From positions 62,001 to 126,000 of the forward strand of contig DATFMP010000022.1 in the NCBI GenBank assembly GCA_035266845.1: a stretch of DNA of 64,000 nucleotides, read 5' to 3'. Under the pieces are notes generated by a model that searched no databases, was not told where the DNA came from, and was given only the letters and a program-made list of their open reading frames with translations. Made by a program: the position numbers and the translations under genes. Positions within the stretch are counted from its first letter, which is position 1. Each line of letters opens with the position of its first letter. Positions 34,263 to 42,034 of this stretch are shown piece after piece. Source of the stretch: DATFMP01 sp035266845 (lineage in GTDB: Bacteria; SAR324; JACQKK01).

Positions 34263-34342
34263 GTCATTCTGAGCCCGCCCCGCGGGCCGAAGAATCTGCT
34301 TGAGGGCCGGCACACCAGATTCCTCGCTGCGCTCGGAATGAC
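34263..34342. repeat. Dispersed repeat, family A, copy 2 (inverted pair)
   Basis: The left arm begins GTCATTCTGAG and runs to GAATCTG. The right arm begins CAGATTCCTCG and ends GGAATGAC, its near-complement. The pair can fold into one long hairpin. It lies in the 218-base gap after the amidase. Confidence 0.65.
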
Positions 34343-34436
34343 AGCTTTCGGCCCTGGACCAGGGCAACCCCACGCGTTGCCGAACAGCTTCCTGCCGCCG
34401 GAGGCAGCAGCGCCGAAGCACAGCCCGCGGTGAGCC

Positions 34437-35000
34437 ATGCCTGCCCACGCCTGGGAACGCGCCCGTGCCGAGCTGCCCGCGCTGGCGGAGCGGCTGGGGC
34501 TGAACTATCGCCCCAGCGCGCAGCCGGGGCGGGCGGGCGAGCTGAACGGAATCCTGCGGGGTCACCGCGTGCTGGTGCGGCCGGACCGCCCGGCGCTGTT
34601 CGTGGAGTACCGCTTCCGCGTGGAGGGCCTGCGGCTGTCCACTGCACGGCCCCGCAGGGCCCCGGCGGAGACCCTGCGCACGGGTCATCGCGGCTTCGAG
34701 CGGACCTTCCCCCTGCGCGTGGCGCCCGGGCCCGCCGGGGCGGCCCTGCGCGGCGCCACGGCCTTTCATGAGGCCGCGGTGGCCTGCATGCGGCGCTGGC
34801 GGCGACGGTTGGTGCGGCTGGACTTCGAGGGTGCACAGGTCAGCGCCATGCTGAAGCGGCGGGGCCTGCTGCGCCCCCGCGCCTACCTGACGGCGGCGGA
34901 GGTGGAGGCGCTGCTGCCACAGCTGCTCGGGCTGGTGGAAGCGCTGGAAGCCGCCCTGCGCACCCATGCGTTGGGGCAGGCGGTCCGCACCCGCCCGTAA
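34437..35000 (+). CDS. Hypothetical protein, Arg/Leu-rich
   Basis: A 187-residue protein with no family that I recognise. It has no signal peptide or membrane segment. The sequence is strongly basic in the middle (CMRRWRRRLVRLDFEG) with Leu-rich amphipathic helices at both ends (LPALAERLGL; VEALLPQLLGLVEALEAAL). Third-position GC bias matches the neighbouring genes, which supports a real gene. It sits between two family A repeats, and no neighbour suggests a role. Confidence 0.55.
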   Translation: MPAHAWERARAELPALAERLGLNYRPSAQPGRAGELNGILRGHRVLVRPDRPALFVEYRFRVEGLRLSTARPRRAPAETLRTGHRGFERTFPLRVAPGPAGAALRGATAFHEAAVACMRRWRRRLVRLDFEGAQVSAMLKRRGLLRPRAYLTAAEVEALLPQLLGLVEALEAALRTHALGQAVRTRP

Positions 35001-35056
35001 CCACGGGGCTGGGCTGTGTATTGAATTGCCTCAGGGCCCTCAATCTGCCGCCATTT

Positions 35057-35138
35057 GTCATTCCGAGGTCCGCAGCGCGGGCCGAGGAATCTGTGTTGTT
35101 TCAGGACACAACAGATTCCTCGCTACGCTCGGAATGAC
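35057..35138. repeat. Dispersed repeat, family A, copy 3 (inverted pair)
   Basis: The left arm GTCATTCCGAG through GAGGAATCTG and the right arm ACAGATTCCTCG through CTCGGAATGAC are near-exact complements, giving a long hairpin. The 5' half carries a variant middle (GTCCGCAGCGCGGGCC). It lies between convergent genes. Confidence 0.65.
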
Positions 35139-35184
35139 AAGCCGGGCTGGGGCGGACACACCTGCTGGCGCTCCCAGACAAGAC

Positions 35185-36264
35185 TTAGTGCAGGATGGCC
35201 ACGCCCTTGATGAGGGCATGGCAGTGCAGGCCAGGTGCAATGCGCAGAGCCTCGTGGGACTTGCGGGTGATGAGCGCCAGCAGTTCCGTGCCACCCGCGT
35301 CCAGCCGCACGAGCACTTGGCCGCCCGCGTCCGGCTGGGCCTCGCGCACGGTGACGGGCAGCACGTTGAGGATGCTCACGTCCTGGGGCGGGTACAGCGC
35401 GAGACTCACGTCCCGCGCGTGCACGCGCACCCGCACGCGCGGCACGGCTGGCGGCACGGCGGCGGACACCCACAGTCGCCCGCCCGCGAAGCTCAGCTCG
35501 GCAAGCTGATACCGCGCATCGTGCCCGGCCGGCGTGGCCTCCAGCACCGCTGTGGGCTCGCCTTCCGCCGCAAGCACGCGACCCAGGCCGCTTACGACGC
35601 GGGTAGCGGGGCCGGCGTCCGTGACCCGTCCGTCACGCAGCACGACCAGGTGGTCGGCCAGCCGTGATACCTCGTCCAGGTCGTGGCTCACGTAGAGCAT
35701 GGGCAGGCCCAGCTCCGCGCGCAGGCGCTCCAGGTAGGGCAGAATTTCCGCCTTGCTGGCGCGGTCCAGATTGGCCAGGGGTTCGTCCAGCAGCAGCAGG
35801 CGCGGCCCGGCCAGCACTGCCCGCCCGATGGCCACGCGCTGGCGCTCGCCGCCGGAGAGGCCCTGGGGCGTGCGCTCCAGCAAGTGCCCCAGACCCAGCA
35901 GGGCCACGGCCTGGTCGAAGGGCACGCGCCGCTCGGCGGCCGGCACGCGCTTCCAGCCGTAGGCCAGATTGCCGCGCACGGAGAGGTGCGGGAACAGGCT
36001 GGACTCCTGGAACACATAGCCCAGCGGGCGCCGATGCGGGGGCAGGAACAGAGCCCGGGATTCGTCCTGCCAGCACACGCCGCCCAGCTGCAGCCGCCCC
36101 TGCGGGGCCCGCACCAAGCCTGCGATGCAGCGCAGCACGGTGGTCTTGCCGGAGCCGGAGGGCCCGAACAGCGCCGTCACGCCCTCCCCGGGCGCAGTGA
36201 AGGCGGCATCCAGCCGGAACGCGGGGAAGCGCAAGACGAAGCTGACTTCGAGCGCGCCGTTCAT
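35185..36264 (-). CDS. modC: Molybdate ABC transporter ATP-binding protein
   Basis: A 359-residue ATPase. Walker A GPSGSGKTT, signature LSGGERQR, Walker B LLLLDEPLANLD and VSHDLDEV are in the first 240 residues. The C-terminal third is a Mop/TOBE domain (LPVTVREAQPDAGGQVLVRL, ELLALITRKSHEAL) that binds oxyanion. It energises molybdate (or tungstate) uptake. Its start overlaps the modB stop by four bases. It is last in the modEABC order. Confidence 0.92.
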   Translation of the reverse strand: MNGALEVSFVLRFPAFRLDAAFTAPGEGVTALFGPSGSGKTTVLRCIAGLVRAPQGRLQLGGVCWQDESRALFLPPHRRPLGYVFQESSLFPHLSVRGNLAYGWKRVPAAERRVPFDQAVALLGLGHLLERTPQGLSGGERQRVAIGRAVLAGPRLLLLDEPLANLDRASKAEILPYLERLRAELGLPMLYVSHDLDEVSRLADHLVVLRDGRVTDAGPATRVVSGLGRVLAAEGEPTAVLEATPAGHDARYQLAELSFAGGRLWVSAAVPPAVPRVRVRVHARDVSLALYPPQDVSILNVLPVTVREAQPDAGGQVLVRLDAGGTELLALITRKSHEALRIAPGLHCHALIKGVAILH

Positions 36265-36935
36265 GCGGTGCGCCCCAGACGGCGGTTCACGGTGTACAGC
36301 GCGATCAGGATCAGCAGGGCGAAGCCCAGCATGCCCGCGGCGATGACGTGCGCCTGTCCGTACTCCAGCGCCTCCACGTGCTCATAGATAGCGATGGAGA
36401 GCACGCGCGTGCGGCCCGGGATGCTGCCGCCGATCATCAGCACCACGCCGAACTCGCCCACCGTGTGCGCAAAGCCCAGCACCGCCGCCGTGACGAACCC
36501 CGGCCGCGCCAAAGGCACCGCCACGGTGAAGAAGCGGTCCAGCGGGCTGGCGCGCAGGGTCGCGGCCACCTCCAGCGGACGCTCGCCCAGGGCCTCGAAG
36601 GAATTCTGCAGCGGCTGAACCACGAACGGCAGCGAGTACAGCACGGAGCCCACCACCAGTCCGGAGAAGGTAAATACCAGCGGGCCCAGGCCCACGGCGG
36701 CCAGCGGAGCACCGATCGGGCCTTGCGGCCCCAGCAACACGAGCAGGTAGAACCCCAGCACCGTGGGCGGCAGCACCAGCGGCAGGGCCACCACGGCCGT
36801 GGCCAACTCCTTGAAGCGTGAACGGGTGCGTGCCAGCCACCAGGCCAGCGGCGTGCCCAGCAGCAGCAGCAGGAGCGTGGTCACGCCCGCCAGGCGCAGC
36901 GTGAGGGCAATGGTGGGCCAGAGAGGGGCCGGCAT
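36261..36935 (-). CDS. modB: Molybdate ABC transporter permease
   Basis: A permease of about 224 residues with five to six membrane helices. The conserved EAA-type loop is ALGERPLEVAATLRASPLDRF, followed by VLGFAHTVGEFGVVLMIGG and the ending SIAIYEHVEALEYGQAH, all typical of ModB. ATG 36935 is chosen; an in-frame GTG at 36989, inside the modA 3' end, would add 18 residues without a hydrophobic core. Neighbours modA (28 bases upstream) and modC (overlapping) confirm the role. Confidence 0.9.
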   Translation of the reverse strand: MPAPLWPTIALTLRLAGVTTLLLLLLGTPLAWWLARTRSRFKELATAVVALPLVLPPTVLGFYLLVLLGPQGPIGAPLAAVGLGPLVFTFSGLVVGSVLYSLPFVVQPLQNSFEALGERPLEVAATLRASPLDRFFTVAVPLARPGFVTAAVLGFAHTVGEFGVVLMIGGSIPGRTRVLSIAIYEHVEALEYGQAHVIAAGMLGFALLILIALYTVNRRLGRTA

Positions 36936-36963
36936 GGGCAGAACCGGAGCGGAAGGGCAGTGG

Positions 36964-37809
36964 CTACCGGGCCGCCTGCACGGTGTCACGACCGGCGGCG
37001 GCCGGCAGCCCGTAGCCCAGCGTCTCGATCACCCGGCGGGCCCTGGGGCCGCGCAGGAAGGTCAGGAAGGCTCGTGCCGCGGGCGATTGCGCGCCATGCC
37101 GCAACAGCAGCGCCTGTTGCTCGATGGGTCGGTACCAGCCTTCGGGTGGCAGCCAAGCGTCCGCGTGCGGGTGTGCGGCCTTGAGCTGCGAGAGCGCCAC
37201 GAAGCCCAACGCCGCGTTGCCCGAGGCCACGTACTGGTAGGTCTGCGCGATGTTCTCGCCCTGCACGATGCGCCCTTGCAGGGGCGCCCACAGGCCCAGG
37301 TGCTGCAGCACCTGCTGCGCCGCCGCGCCATAGGGCGCCGTGCGGGGATTGGCAATGGCCAAGGCGCGGAAGCCGCCGTTGTTCAACACCTGCTCGCTGC
37401 CGTGCATGAAGCCCGGCTTGGCGCTCCATAGGGCCAGGCGTCCCACCGCGTAGGTGAAGCGGCTGCCCGACACGCCCAGGCCGTCCAGCTCCAGCAGGTG
37501 CGGGCGCCGCACGTCCGCTGCCAGGAACACGTCGAAGGGCGCCCCGTGTCGGATCTGCGCGTAGAGCGTGCCGGTGGAGGCATAGCTGGCGGACAGCGCA
37601 TAGCCGCTTTCCTGCTGGAACTCGGCCGCGAGCCGCCGCATGGCGGTGGTGAAGTTCGCCGCCACGGCCACGCGCACCTCGTGGGCGCTGTCCGCCCGGG
37701 CGGGGGGTGGCAGCAGCCCCAGCAGCGCGCCCAGGAGCAGGCCGGCCAGCAGAGCCGCAAGAGGGCGCGGCAGGCGGGGGGTGATCGACGTGCGGCTCCA
37801 GGCGCTCAT
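36964..37809 (-). CDS. modA: Molybdate-binding periplasmic protein
   Basis: A 281-residue substrate-binding protein. The signal peptide AALLAGLLLGALLGLLPPPARA spans about residues 18-39. The mature protein shows ModA blocks: VRVAVAANFTTAMRRLAAEFQ, ALSASYASTGTLYAQI, APFDVFLAADVRRP and FRALAIANPRTAPYGAAA. Ser/Thr residues in NFTT and STGTL would hold the oxyanion. ATG 37809 overlaps the modE stop as ATGA, so regulator and transporter are translationally coupled. Confidence 0.92.
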   Translation of the reverse strand: MSAWSRTSITPRLPRPLAALLAGLLLGALLGLLPPPARADSAHEVRVAVAANFTTAMRRLAAEFQQESGYALSASYASTGTLYAQIRHGAPFDVFLAADVRRPHLLELDGLGVSGSRFTYAVGRLALWSAKPGFMHGSEQVLNNGGFRALAIANPRTAPYGAAAQQVLQHLGLWAPLQGRIVQGENIAQTYQYVASGNAALGFVALSQLKAAHPHADAWLPPEGWYRPIEQQALLLRHGAQSPAARAFLTFLRGPRARRVIETLGYGLPAAAGRDTVQAAR

Positions 37810-38633
37810 GCCGTCACCGCCAGGATCACGTGGGACGCCTTGACCAGCGCGCAGGCAGGGCGGCCCTCGGCCAGCCCCAGGGCGCGGATGCTCTCCGTGG
37901 TAAGCGTGGCGGTAATGGTCTTGCCGCCCTCCAGGGCGATGCTGACCTCTCCGTTCACCGTGCCTTCGCGGCAGCGCGAGACGGTGCCGCAGAGCCGGTT
38001 GCGGGCGCTGGTGCCTCGCGCGCCTTCCGGCGTGGCCACGATCACCAGCGAGGCCTTGATGAGCGCGCAGGCCTCCGCCCCCTCGTGCAGGCCCAGCGCC
38101 TCCGCGCTCTCGTTGGTGATCACGGCGGCAAGGGCGTTGCCCCCGCCGATGTCCAGCGTCACTTCGGCGGAGAGCTCCCCTTGGCGCAGGGCCGTGACGC
38201 GGCCCCAGAATTGGTTGCGGGCACTGGTCTGCAAGGCAAGCCTCCGGGCTATGCGGTCGAACTCGACCGGGGCGCCGATGCGCGCGCTGAGCGCGGAGAG
38301 GAAGCGCGTGTGCTCCGCCTCGAACACGGCGAAGACGCGGATCAGCTCGCGCCCGGCTTCCGTGAGATGGGTCGCCCCGCCCCGCGCACCGCCGCGGGTG
38401 CGCACCACCAGCGGTTGCTCGGCCAGGTTGTTCACGGCGTCCACGGCATCCCAGGCCGCCTTGTAGCTCATGCCCATGGCCCGGGCCGCCTGGGCGATGG
38501 AGCCGCGCTCGCCGATCTGCCGCAGCAGCTCGATGCGGCCGTGACCCAGGAAGCCCCGTTGCTCCTTCTCCAGCCAGAGCCGCCCGGTGACGGTGGGCGG
38601 CGGCTGCGCGGATGGGTGCGGCTGCGTGGACAT
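37806..38633 (-). CDS. modE: Molybdate-responsive regulator with two Mop domains
   Basis: A 275-residue regulator. The N-terminal winged helix has GERGSIAQAARAMGMSYKAAWDA and ends GGARGGATHLTEAG, the ModE recognition region. Residues about 130-275 hold two Mop repeats (SARNQFWGRV...; SARNRLCGTV...), each with the ITNESAEALGL / LTTESIRALGL pattern that binds molybdate. ModE-molybdate represses uptake genes. ATG 38633 gives the family start; the operator at 38643-38666 lies only ten bases upstream, so autoregulation is expected. Confidence 0.92.
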   Translation of the reverse strand: MSTQPHPSAQPPPTVTGRLWLEKEQRGFLGHGRIELLRQIGERGSIAQAARAMGMSYKAAWDAVDAVNNLAEQPLVVRTRGGARGGATHLTEAGRELIRVFAVFEAEHTRFLSALSARIGAPVEFDRIARRLALQTSARNQFWGRVTALRQGELSAEVTLDIGGGNALAAVITNESAEALGLHEGAEACALIKASLVIVATPEGARGTSARNRLCGTVSRCREGTVNGEVSIALEGGKTITATLTTESIRALGLAEGRPACALVKASHVILAVTA

Positions 38634-38642
38634 CGGACGCCT

Positions 38643-38666
38643 CGTTATATTCAATCGGATATATCG
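38643..38666 (-). promoter_or_regulatory. ModE box upstream of modE
   Basis: On the + strand CGTTATAT (38643-38650), eight bases, then ATATATCG (38659-38666). The E. coli ModE consensus is CGTTATAT-N(4-8)-ATATAACG, so this copy differs at one half-site position. It lies just before the modE start, probably covering the promoter of modEABC. Confidence 0.75.
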
Positions 38667-38818
38667 CATCCAGCTTGGCCGCAGGCACCCCCGGCTGTCA
38701 AGACCGGCCCGCGTTGGATAGGCTATCATGGGCGCCGAGGACGTCGCGGGCAGGGCACGGGTGCAACCGCGGCGCGTTCGGACAATCGGCACGGGGGGCG
38801 CATGGCCTCGACGAGACG

Positions 38819-39130
38819 TTGGCGGGGCGGGTGCGGGCGATCCTGGTGGGGCAGCCGGGCCTCAGCGAGCGCCGCATGTTCGGCGGGCTGGCGTTTATAC
38901 TGCACGGCCACATGGCCTGCGGCATCGTGCGCGACGAACTGATGGTGCGCGTGGGGCCGCAGGAGCACGCCGAGGCCCTGGCCCAGCCGAATGCGCGGGC
39001 GATGGACTTCACCGGGCGGCCCATGAAGGGCATGGTGTTCGTGGCCGCGGAGGCCCTGGGCGGCGAGGAGGCGTTGCGCGCGTGGGTGCAGCGGGGCGTG
39101 GCCTACACCGGTACCCTGCCGCCCAAGTAG
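38819..39130 (+). CDS. TfoX/Sxy N-terminal domain protein, start unclear
   Basis: A single-domain TfoX-type protein of about 103 residues, with ERRMFGGLAFILHGHMACGI, MVRVGPQEHAEAL, MDFTGRPMKGMVFVAAEAL and AWVQRGVAYTGTLPPK. Family members usually start about five residues earlier with Met-Ala. Here an ATG at 38802 sits exactly there but in another frame, one base off; the domain frame offers only TTG 38819 or GTG 38831. Either the gene uses TTG or a one-base change disrupted its start. The Sxy C-terminal domain is absent, as in most stand-alone TfoX proteins. Confidence 0.6.
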   Translation: MAGRVRAILVGQPGLSERRMFGGLAFILHGHMACGIVRDELMVRVGPQEHAEALAQPNARAMDFTGRPMKGMVFVAAEALGGEEALRAWVQRGVAYTGTLPPK

Positions 39131-39288
39131 GCGCCGGCCGGGCCCGGACGGCCCGCTGGCTCCGGGGGGCGGAGCGTGTTAGGGATACCGCCGGGGGGAC
39201 ATGCCTGCCTGCTCTCGCGGCATGCCGACACCCCGGTTTCGCATCGCATCGGACCAGACAACCGTCGCACTGCCAAGAGGAGGGCCTC

Positions 39289-40152
39289 ATGCCCAAGGCA
39301 CAGGTCAACGGAGTGAACCTCTACTACGAGGAAGCCGGGAGCGGCATCCCCATCGTGTTCGTGCACGAGTTCGCGGGGGACTACCGAAGCTGGGAGGCGC
39401 AGCTGCGCTTCTTTTCCGGCCGGTACCGCGCCATCGCCTACTCGGCCCGGGGCTACCTGCCCTCCGACGTACCCGACGAGCCGGAGCAGTATGGCCAGGA
39501 CTTCCAGATCGAGGACCTGAAGGGGCTGCTGGCACACCTGAAGATCGACAGCGCCCACATCTGCGGGCTCTCCATGGGGAGCTACACCACGCTGCTGTTC
39601 GGGCTGAAGTACCCCAAGCTGGCGCGCTCGCTGACCATCGCGGGCAGCGGCTACGGCAGCGGCACGGACCGCTCGGAGTTCCACAAGCTGGTGGCGGAGC
39701 GCTCGCAGCGCATGCTGGACGAGGGCATGGCCGCCATGGCGGATAACTACGTGCTGGGCGCCACGCGCGTGCAACTGCAGAACAAGAGCCCGCGTGCCTT
39801 CGAGGAGTTCCGGCGGCAGTTCGAGGAACACTCGGCGCAGGGCTCCGCGTACACGCTGCGACAGGTGCAGGGCAAGCGGCCGTCCATCACGGAACTGGGC
39901 CCGCAGCTCGACAAGCTGGAGCTGCCCGCGCTGGTGATCCTGGGCGATGAGGACGACCCGGGTATCGAGGGCAGCCTTTTCATGAAGCAGCACATCCCGC
40001 GCTGCGGCCTGGAGATGTTTCCCCGCAGCGGGCACGCCGTGAACCTGGAGGAGCCCGAGCGCTTCAACCGCTCCGTGTTGGACTTCATCACGGCCGTGGA
40101 CGCCGGCCACTGGGAGCCCCGCGACCCCCGCAGCCGCGGCTCCATCATGTGA
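39289..40152 (+). CDS. Alpha/beta hydrolase
   Basis: A 287-residue alpha/beta-fold hydrolase. It has the oxyanion HEFAGDYRSW after strand 3, the nucleophile elbow GLSMGSY (Ser), an acid in LPALVILGDEDDPGI, and the catalytic His in FPRSGHAVNLEEPERF. The cap domain after GSGYGSG is helical. HEFAG replaces the more usual HGFxG. ATG 39289 follows GAGGAGGG at a good distance. It is followed by the toxin-antitoxin-like pair but is not evidently part of it. Substrate unknown. Confidence 0.85.
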   Translation: MPKAQVNGVNLYYEEAGSGIPIVFVHEFAGDYRSWEAQLRFFSGRYRAIAYSARGYLPSDVPDEPEQYGQDFQIEDLKGLLAHLKIDSAHICGLSMGSYTTLLFGLKYPKLARSLTIAGSGYGSGTDRSEFHKLVAERSQRMLDEGMAAMADNYVLGATRVQLQNKSPRAFEEFRRQFEEHSAQGSAYTLRQVQGKRPSITELGPQLDKLELPALVILGDEDDPGIEGSLFMKQHIPRCGLEMFPRSGHAVNLEEPERFNRSVLDFITAVDAGHWEPRDPRSRGSIM

Positions 40153-40167
40153 TAGGATGGAAGCGCC

Positions 40168-40449
40168 ATGGCAAAATCTACCAAACACATCGTGCCGCAC
40201 GAGAGCGGCTGGGCGGTTAAAAGCGAAGGCCGGGCCTTGAAGAAGCAGGACGTCTACAAGACCAAGGATGCTGCTATAGCCGCAGCTCGCCAACTGGCCA
40301 AGGGGACGGGAGGCGCGCTGGTTGTGCACGGAAAGGACGGTCGAATTCGCGATCGAACTGATTATGACGCGCTGCGGGAAGTCACTGACTCCAACAAAGA
40401 GTACATGAAGCGGCATGGCAAGGCCCTGCGAGAACTGGCCAAGCGCTGA
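40168..40449 (+). CDS. DUF2188 protein, candidate antitoxin
   Basis: A 93-residue protein whose first 65 residues match DUF2188: KHIVPHESGWAVKSEGRALK, then a helix with DAAIAAARQLAKG, then ALVVHGKDGRIRDRTDYD. The remaining 28 residues form a charged extension (TDSNKEYMKRHGKALRELAKR, shown as the end of that helix), positioned like the toxin-neutralising tail of small antitoxins. Its TGA overlaps the ATG of the Doc toxin gene by one base. That coupling, the order and the size ratio suggest an antitoxin. No Phd/AbrB DNA-binding motif is visible, so this would be a non-Phd partner. Confidence 0.6.
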   Translation: MAKSTKHIVPHESGWAVKSEGRALKKQDVYKTKDAAIAAARQLAKGTGGALVVHGKDGRIRDRTDYDALREVTDSNKEYMKRHGKALRELAKR

Positions 40450-40844
40450 TGCGGATTCGATGGCTAAGCCTGCTGATGGTCATGGAGATCCATGATCAGG
40501 CGGTGCGTGAAGGCGGCGGACATCCTGGTGTTCATCGCATCGAGTTGCTCGAAAGTGCGGTCAACCGCCCGCGGTTCAAGCATTACTATGCGGCTGAGCG
40601 ACGCGTGCCAGCCCTGGCAGCCGCCTATGCATATGGTATCGCGAAGGACCATCCATTCCTGGATGGAAACAAACGCACTGCATGGCTGGCATCCCGCGCG
40701 TTCCTGGCCCGGAACGGCTTTAGCTTTGACGCTGTGGATGACGACATCGTTGAAACGATGGTCCGCTTGGCATCCGGTGCAATCGACGAGGAGGGCCTAA
40801 CCTCGTGGTTCGCGCGGCTGTCACTGCATGTCCCTCGGCTATGA
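40449..40844 (+). CDS. Doc (death-on-curing) family toxin
   Basis: A 131-residue Fic-fold protein with the Doc active-site motif HPFLDGNKRT at residues 68-77, including the Lys that separates Doc from AMPylating Fic (NGR). The upstream helix motif LLESAVNRPR and the helix AYAYGIAKD are standard for Doc. In phage P1, Doc phosphorylates EF-Tu and halts translation. All motif residues are intact, so activity is expected. Codon use is somewhat less GC-rich than the flanking genes, which hints at transfer. It overlaps the DUF2188 stop codon by one base. Confidence 0.85.
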   Translation: MRIRWLSLLMVMEIHDQAVREGGGHPGVHRIELLESAVNRPRFKHYYAAERRVPALAAAYAYGIAKDHPFLDGNKRTAWLASRAFLARNGFSFDAVDDDIVETMVRLASGAIDEEGLTSWFARLSLHVPRL

Positions 40845-40936
40845 TCGTCTGTCGGGCTAACAGTCGGCCCGGCTGTTCCTTGGCCTAGCGCTAATCCGCT
40901 GGGACCGATCCCCCATTCAACGAGGCCGCAGCACCC

Positions 40937-41341
40937 ATGCCCACCGTACGGATGATCGAGGAAGACGAGGCCACGGGCCTGGTCAAGGAAGTGTACGACG
41001 ACATCAAGGCCACCCGCGCCGTGCCCACCGTGACGGCCTTCTGGAAGACCCTGGCCTCGCACCCACCCACGCTGGCACGGGTGTGGCGCGACCTGAAGGA
41101 GGTGATGGCGCCGGGGAAGCTGGATCCGCTCACCAAGGAGATGCTGGCCATCGCCGTGAGCGCCACCAACGGCTGCAGCTACTGCGTGAACTCGCACACG
41201 GCCTCTGCCATGAAGCTGGGCATGGACACCGAGATGCTGGGAGAGCTGCTGGCCGTGGTGGGCATGTTCAACACCACCAACAAGCTGGTGGAAGGCTACC
41301 AGGTGGAGCCGGACGTGTTCCCGCCCACCAAGTCCGATTGA
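40937..41341 (+). CDS. Carboxymuconolactone decarboxylase/AhpD-like protein
   Basis: A 134-residue helical protein. The AhpD-type motif is CSYCVNSHTASAMKLG, with two cysteines and a downstream His forming the peroxidase/disulfide site, preceded by LTKEMLAIAVSATNG. These proteins act as peroxidase partners or in aromatic catabolism; the redox CxxC version here favours the former. The downstream flavin reductase-like gene in the same direction, 104 bases away, may work with it. ATG 40937 gives the family length. Confidence 0.82.
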   Translation: MPTVRMIEEDEATGLVKEVYDDIKATRAVPTVTAFWKTLASHPPTLARVWRDLKEVMAPGKLDPLTKEMLAIAVSATNGCSYCVNSHTASAMKLGMDTEMLGELLAVVGMFNTTNKLVEGYQVEPDVFPPTKSD

Positions 41342-41445
41342 GTGCCGGCGCTGGGATGTTCATTGCAACCAAAGCGCCCGCAGCTTGCGGGGCGCCGGCC
41401 CGGAAGGCCCGGCCTGCCCCGCCGCATTCGTTGAGGAGACACCCC

Positions 41446-41922
41446 ATGGATGAAGCCGCCAAGAAGACCGTGCTGCGCATGATCCCCTATGGCCTGTACG
41501 TGCTGGGGGCCAAACACGGCGACGCGATGACCGCCGCCACCATCAACTGGGTCACGCAGACCTCCTTCGCACCGCCGCTGGTGGTGATGGGCGTGAAGGC
41601 GGACAGCGGGGCCCACGCGCTGCTCAAGGACTCCGGCCAGTTCTCCCTGAGCATGCTCAAGACGGGGCAGAAGGACCTGGCCTACGCCTTCTTCAAGTCC
41701 GTCGCGCCCGAGGGCGGCACCATTGGCGGCTTTGCGTTCACGCCCGCCACGAACGGCTGCCCCACGCTGAACGATGCGGCGGGCTACGTGGCCGGCACGG
41801 TGGTGCAGGTGGTGGAGCACGGCGACCACTCGGTGGTCATCGGCGAGGTCACGGAGGCCAAGCTCCACGACGACGCCGACGTGCTCACGCTGAAGGAGAT
41901 CGGCGCCAACTACGGGGGGTAG
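41446..41922 (+). CDS. Flavin reductase-like domain protein
   Basis: A 158-residue split-barrel flavin-binding protein. Family blocks: YGLYVLGAKHGDAMTAATINWVTQTSFAPP (adjacent blocks), VVMGVKADSGAHALL, FSLSMLKTGQKDLAYAFF and HSVVIGEVTEAKLH. It probably binds FMN and may reduce free flavin or form part of an oxygenase system. ATG 41446 follows GAGGAG. It is distinct from the longer relative at 17637. The neighbouring AhpD-like gene suggests a small redox operon. Confidence 0.82.
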   Translation: MDEAAKKTVLRMIPYGLYVLGAKHGDAMTAATINWVTQTSFAPPLVVMGVKADSGAHALLKDSGQFSLSMLKTGQKDLAYAFFKSVAPEGGTIGGFAFTPATNGCPTLNDAAGYVAGTVVQVVEHGDHSVVIGEVTEAKLHDDADVLTLKEIGANYGG

Positions 41923-41966
41923 GGGGGCATCCAACGAGGGCAGCCGTGCGCGCCACGCTACAAAAG

Positions 41967-41993
41967 CAGATTCCTCACTGCGCTCGGAATGAC
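41967..41993 (-). repeat. Dispersed repeat, family A, copy 4 (single arm)
   Basis: CAGATTCCTCACTGCGCTCG followed by GAATGAC matches the right arm of the paired copies at 34263-34342 and 35057-35138. It lies between convergent genes. Confidence 0.65.
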
Positions 41994-42034
41994 AGCCTCC
42001 CGCCATAGAGCGCCTCGCTTCCGAAAGCTCGCGC

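Noticed and set aside
40168..41922. A larger defence island around the Doc pair
   Set aside because: Neighbours are an ordinary hydrolase, an AhpD-like protein and a flavin reductase; no nuclease, integrase or phage gene is nearby.
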